A model generated the notes under the pieces. The model made no database searches, was not told the DNA's origin, and saw only the letters and a list, made by a program, of their open reading frames with translations. Both the position numbers and the translations under genes were made by a program. From the NCBI GenBank assembly GCA_015061165.1, contig SUXC01000006.1:1-64000 (forward strand): a stretch of DNA of 64,000 nucleotides, in the 5' to 3' direction. Source of the stretch: Bacteroidales bacterium. GTDB taxonomy: Bacteria; Bacteroidota; Bacteroidia; Bacteroidales; Paludibacteraceae. This document shows positions 61,118-64,000 of the stretch, piece by piece (positions within the stretch are counted from its first letter, which is position 1; every line of letters starts with the position of its first letter).

Positions 61118-62245
61118 ATGAAAACCATGCAACACCTATTTGCCACCTGTTGCCTTGTGCTTTGGTGGTTTGTTCCGCAGAATGTTGCTGCGCAGGGACA
61201 TTATTCTTTTCCTATGAAAGATTCTACGCGCCAGTATGTTCGTTTGCTCTTTGCTGGAGATGCTATGCAACACTCTGTACAATTCAAGTGGGCATGGGAT
61301 GCCAAAAATAGGCAATATGACTATGAACCTAATTTTCGCTATCTGCGTCCGTATTTGGCAGATGCAGATGTGAGTGTGGTCAATTTTGAAACAACCTTGT
61401 CGGGTAAACCCTATGGTGGCTATCCCAAGTTTCGTACCCCAGATGCCTTTTTGGGAGCCTTAGTGGATGCTGGTTTTCAGATATTTGCGTTAGCAAACAA
61501 CCATATTTTGGATGGTGACAAACGTGGCATGCAACGCACACTGCGTAAGATGTCTGCCTATCCTACTATGGGAGCATATCGCGATACTGCATCTCGCCGA
61601 GAGCAATATCCGTTGATTCTTCATATTGATGATATGAAGATTGCCCTGTTCAATGCTACATACGGTACCAATGGTTTGGTGCCCGTATGGCCTAATTGTG
61701 TGAACTATATTGAGACCGAGCAATTGGAGATAGATCTTGCTAATAGCCTGAAGGACACCACCATAGACATGCGTATCATGTATATCCATTGGGGAACGGA
61801 GTATCAGTTGCAGCACAACGCTTATCAGCAAGGAGTGGGGCAGTGGTTGGCTGACTTGGGTATAGATTTGATTATTGGTGGTCACCCGCATGTGGTGCAA
61901 GACTATGGTGTATTAACTGCTGCGGACGGACGGCGTGTGCCAGTGGTGTATGCGTTGGGTAACTTGGTTAGTAACCAGCGTTGGGAGGATTCCAACGGAG
62001 GAATTATGGCGACTGTGGACATCAACCGCGAGACACACCAGATTGAGGCCATAGATTTCATCCCTGTGTATGTGCACAAAGGCTCGTTGATGAACGAACG
62101 TCGTAATTATTATTGTATTCCTACGGAGGATTATCTGCAAGGCAAATTGCCTTTCACTTTGCCCAATGACAGTTTAGAGCAAGATTTGCGCTTGTTCCAT
62201 AGTAACACGACCAAGCGTTTATCTTCATCTTTGTTGTGGGAATAG
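61118..62245 (+). CDS. CapA-family metallophosphatase-like exported protein
   Basis: 375 residues with a signal peptide (to about residue 26, VAAQG). CapA/PgsA-type calcineurin-like fold: 'LLFAGDAMQH', 'VSVVNFETTLSG', 'FALANNHILDGDKRGMQRTL', 'MYIHWGTEYQ', 'LIIGGHPHVVQDY' and 'VVYALGNLVSNQ'. In Bacillus CapA takes part in poly-gamma-glutamate export; in Bacteroidota the role is unknown, possibly envelope-related. It follows rsgA by 22 bp. Confidence 0.88.
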   Translation: MKTMQHLFATCCLVLWWFVPQNVAAQGHYSFPMKDSTRQYVRLLFAGDAMQHSVQFKWAWDAKNRQYDYEPNFRYLRPYLADADVSVVNFETTLSGKPYGGYPKFRTPDAFLGALVDAGFQIFALANNHILDGDKRGMQRTLRKMSAYPTMGAYRDTASRREQYPLILHIDDMKIALFNATYGTNGLVPVWPNCVNYIETEQLEIDLANSLKDTTIDMRIMYIHWGTEYQLQHNAYQQGVGQWLADLGIDLIIGGHPHVVQDYGVLTAADGRRVPVVYALGNLVSNQRWEDSNGGIMATVDINRETHQIEAIDFIPVYVHKGSLMNERRNYYCIPTEDYLQGKLPFTLPNDSLEQDLRLFHSNTTKRLSSSLLWE

Positions 62246-62251
62246 TGTGTA

Positions 62252-62446
62252 TTATAGGTTCTCGTTGGAGGAACTGATTACATCGTTCATCTTTTGTTCC
62301 CAATCGGATAGTTGGCTCTGGCAATATGTCAGCAGGTCTTTAGCTTCTTTGGCTTTTGCCTGATAGGAGTCCATACTTAGTGCCTCAGATTGTTCCAATT
62401 CGCTGACAATCTGTTCGATTCGTTTTATAGCTTCATCGTAATTCAT
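62252..62446 (-). CDS. xseB: Exodeoxyribonuclease VII small subunit
   Basis: 64 residues. 'MNYDEAIKRIEQIVSELEQS' and 'LSMDSYQAKAKEAKDLLTYC' fit XseB, the small helical subunit that binds XseA in multiple copies. xseA is not in the window. It lies tail to tail with the CapA-like gene, 6 bp apart. Confidence 0.88.
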   Translation of the reverse strand: MNYDEAIKRIEQIVSELEQSEALSMDSYQAKAKEAKDLLTYCQSQLSDWEQKMNDVISSSNENL

Positions 62447-62455
62447 AATACTTTC

Positions 62456-62484
62456 CTTTACACTTTACACCTTACACTTTACAC
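62456..62484. repeat. tttacactttacacc repeat before xseB
   Basis: Two units of tttacactttacacc/ttacactttacacc, same family as 48064-48108 and 51571-51597. Confidence 0.8.
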
Positions 62485-62522
62485 CAACCCTCCCTTTTTA
62501 GCGGGATGACGGGAGGGAAATT

Positions 62523-63818
62523 CTACTTCCCCTTACCATCCACTATGACACCAATGGTATGAAATAGTATCTTCATATCCAATTGCAAGGACATATTTTC
62601 CACATATACGATATCGTAGTTAAGGCGTTGTATCATTTTTTCAATGGTATCGGTATAGCCCACTTTGACGGGTCCCCAACTGGTCAAACCTGGACGAATC
62701 TTGTACAGCAGGCAATAGTATGGGGCTTGTTGTTCTATCTGCTCGATAAAATACCTGCGTTCTGGTCGTGGACCTACAACCGACATCTCGCCTTTCAGCA
62801 CATTCCACATCTGTGGTAACTCATCCAAACGGTATTTTCGCAAGAACGAACCCAGTGGTGTGATTCGTGAATCGTTATCTGCGCTCAGCATGGGTGTGTT
62901 GTGTTCTGCATCGTATCGCATGGTTCGGAACTTCAATATCTGAAATGGCACACCGTGCAGACCGATTCGCTCTTGCTTGTAAATGGCAGGACCTTTTGAA
63001 CTGCACCACACCAATACATATAATAGGATGTACAATGGTGACAATAGCAAAAGGGAACTCAGTGCAACCACCACGTCAAATGCTCGTTTGATACACAATT
63101 GGCTGTCGCTCATTTTGTGCTCTGTAATGCGTACTAATGGCGTGTCTTCTACCTCCTTGATACTGGCGGCACCGGTCAGCATGTCGTACAAACGAGGCTG
63201 AATGGCAATCTCCACACCGTATGGATATAGTTGGTTAATAATGGTATAAATATCCTTTTCTTTTGCCGTGGAAGAGAGGTTAATGACCACTTCATCGTAT
63301 GCTTGCAGTTGGTGATTGCTTTTAAATTCGTCTATTTGTTTTGCTGAATGTAGGATGTATCGCCTTTGTGTTTTGCTCAGATGCCGTCTTGAGAAGGTGG
63401 TAAAGAGCACACGTGGGATATAGCTCAATACAAACTGCAATACCGTCAGCACCAATAGTGAGGTGAAGTAGTTTCGATAACTGGTTACAGGGTCATCAAT
63501 GATAATGATAAAGAATGCCCCCAAAGCAATGAATAGCGCAGAGATTAAGGTTGTTCGAAATTCCTTGGCGTATTCCTTGCGAATAGGTCGGATGTAATAC
63601 CCTGATAAATAGTATATTATCAAGCATGCTAATGGGTATAGTACCAACGGGCGATAGAAGTCGAATATAGGAACAAGTATGGTATTAACACTAAATACTT
63701 TGCCTTCGTGTACCATCCATCGGAATCCCAAGAACGCCACCCATACCAACACGGATGAGAGAAAGTCTATTAAAATATATGCTAATTGTTGTTTGCGGTA
63801 TTGAGAGAAACAGCTCAT
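62523..63818 (-). CDS. Polyprenyl-phosphate sugar-1-phosphate transferase (exopolysaccharide initiating)
   Basis: 431 residues. Four N-terminal transmembrane helices, a soluble middle domain, one further hydrophobic segment before 'RAFDVVVALSSLLLLSPLYI', then the catalytic domain with 'IYKQERIGLHGVPFQILKFR', 'LRKYRLDELPQMWNVLKGEM' and 'SVVGPRPERRYF'. WbaP/CpsE-type enzymes place the first sugar phosphate on undecaprenyl phosphate for capsule, O-antigen or glycoprotein glycan synthesis. Which sugar is not predictable. The start overlaps the upstream Sua5-like stop (ATGA). Confidence 0.93.
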   Translation of the reverse strand: MSCFSQYRKQQLAYILIDFLSSVLVWVAFLGFRWMVHEGKVFSVNTILVPIFDFYRPLVLYPLACLIIYYLSGYYIRPIRKEYAKEFRTTLISALFIALGAFFIIIIDDPVTSYRNYFTSLLVLTVLQFVLSYIPRVLFTTFSRRHLSKTQRRYILHSAKQIDEFKSNHQLQAYDEVVINLSSTAKEKDIYTIINQLYPYGVEIAIQPRLYDMLTGAASIKEVEDTPLVRITEHKMSDSQLCIKRAFDVVVALSSLLLLSPLYILLYVLVWCSSKGPAIYKQERIGLHGVPFQILKFRTMRYDAEHNTPMLSADNDSRITPLGSFLRKYRLDELPQMWNVLKGEMSVVGPRPERRYFIEQIEQQAPYYCLLYKIRPGLTSWGPVKVGYTDTIEKMIQRLNYDIVYVENMSLQLDMKILFHTIGVIVDGKGK

Positions 63819-64000
63819 GGTCGAATGATGGTTATGCGTTCTTTTTCGTCGATCTTGATAATCGATGATGGTTGATGCTTGGTCGTGTCATTTCGTCGAA
63901 ACTCGCACACATAATCCACAGCCTGCAATAGTTCGAGACTAATTTCGCTATATGTCTTTGCAGCAGGTTCTCCACTGATATTTGCCGAAGTGGAGACGAT
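63815..64000 (-). CDS. Sua5/YrdC-type threonylcarbamoyl-AMP synthase, C-terminal 61 residues
   Basis: The frame enters from the right edge and ends at TGA 63815-63817. It reads IVSTSANISGEPAAKTYSEI at the edge, the YrdC 'STSANxSGxP' motif, and includes 'AVDYVCEFRR' and 'QPSSIIKID'. The enzyme makes the threonylcarbamoyl-adenylate used for tRNA t6A. The N-terminal part is outside the window. Confidence 0.9.
   Translation of the reverse strand: MVSTSANISGEPAAKTYSEISLELLQAVDYVCEFRRNDTTKHQPSSIIKIDEKERITIIRP

Overview
The window is chromosomal DNA of a member of the Bacteroidales (Bacteroidota). The main grounds are the promoters: nearly every transcription unit is preceded by the Bacteroidota -7 box TAnnTTTG, usually as TACCTTTG or TAACTTTG. 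Lineage-typical proteins agree: a GldA-type ABC ATPase, a DUF6048/DUF6452-like pair, a Bacteroidota-type LptE and the transketolase variant. The species cannot be named from sequence alone.

Layout. 1-2.7 kb: a secreted repeat protein running off the left edge and a secreted beta-helix protein, behind a structured 5' leader. 2.7-4.9 kb: two DUF1016/YhcG-type nuclease-like genes, one shortened, then repeat-rich spacer. 4.9-23.4 kb: one long str-S10-spc-alpha superoperon (rpsL to rplQ, including secY, map, infA, rpmJ, rpoA), with one clear promoter at the front and one clear terminator at the end. 23.5-26.8 kb: ruvB-gldA and ispG on the minus strand. 27.1 kb: tRNA-Lys(UUU). 27.2-29.6 kb: an esterase-like gene and a small accessory block with two paralogous lipoproteins, duplicated leaders and terminators, palindromes and a duplicated leuS tail. 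29.6-39.6 kb: leuS, an AAA/DUF4143 ATPase, an agmatine-deiminase-like enzyme, an M48-like protease, two little-known proteins and transketolase. 39.6-46.4 kb: envelope proteins, a ClC channel, obgE, adk, HU and rhomboid. 46.8-49.1 kb: a sigma-54-type activator, lptE and secG. 49.2-57.4 kb: a long minus-strand run holding an HPr-kinase-like protein, an S24/S26-like peptidase, a PqqD-like protein, an NTP_transf_5-like protein, a small membrane protein, an M49 peptidase, aroA, a glycosyltransferase and trpB2. 57.5-62.2 kb: pyrH, frr, an Omp85-type barrel, rsgA and a CapA-like protein. 62.2-64 kb: xseB, a polyprenyl-phosphate sugar transferase and the 3' end of a Sua5/TsaC gene.

Most of the window is core translation, envelope and housekeeping machinery. 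Three things stand out. (1) A roughly 190-nt leader present twice, 26 kb apart, in opposite orientation, each copy behind its own promoter and ahead of an exported-protein gene; its four nested stems are preserved by compensatory changes. (2) Several families of short low-complexity repeats that occur both between genes and in frame inside conserved genes (gldA, ispG, aroA, the HPr-kinase-like gene, rsgA), recalling Rickettsia palindromic elements. (3) A PqqD/kinase/nucleotidyltransferase/peptidase set resembling RiPP-handling machinery but without a visible precursor gene.

Starts were moved from the longest open frame where a -7 box overlaps or lies downstream of the upstream start codon (ispG, M48-like, DUF7935-like, rhomboid, HPr-kinase-like), or where family length argues for it (rpsJ, rpmD, adk, rsgA).
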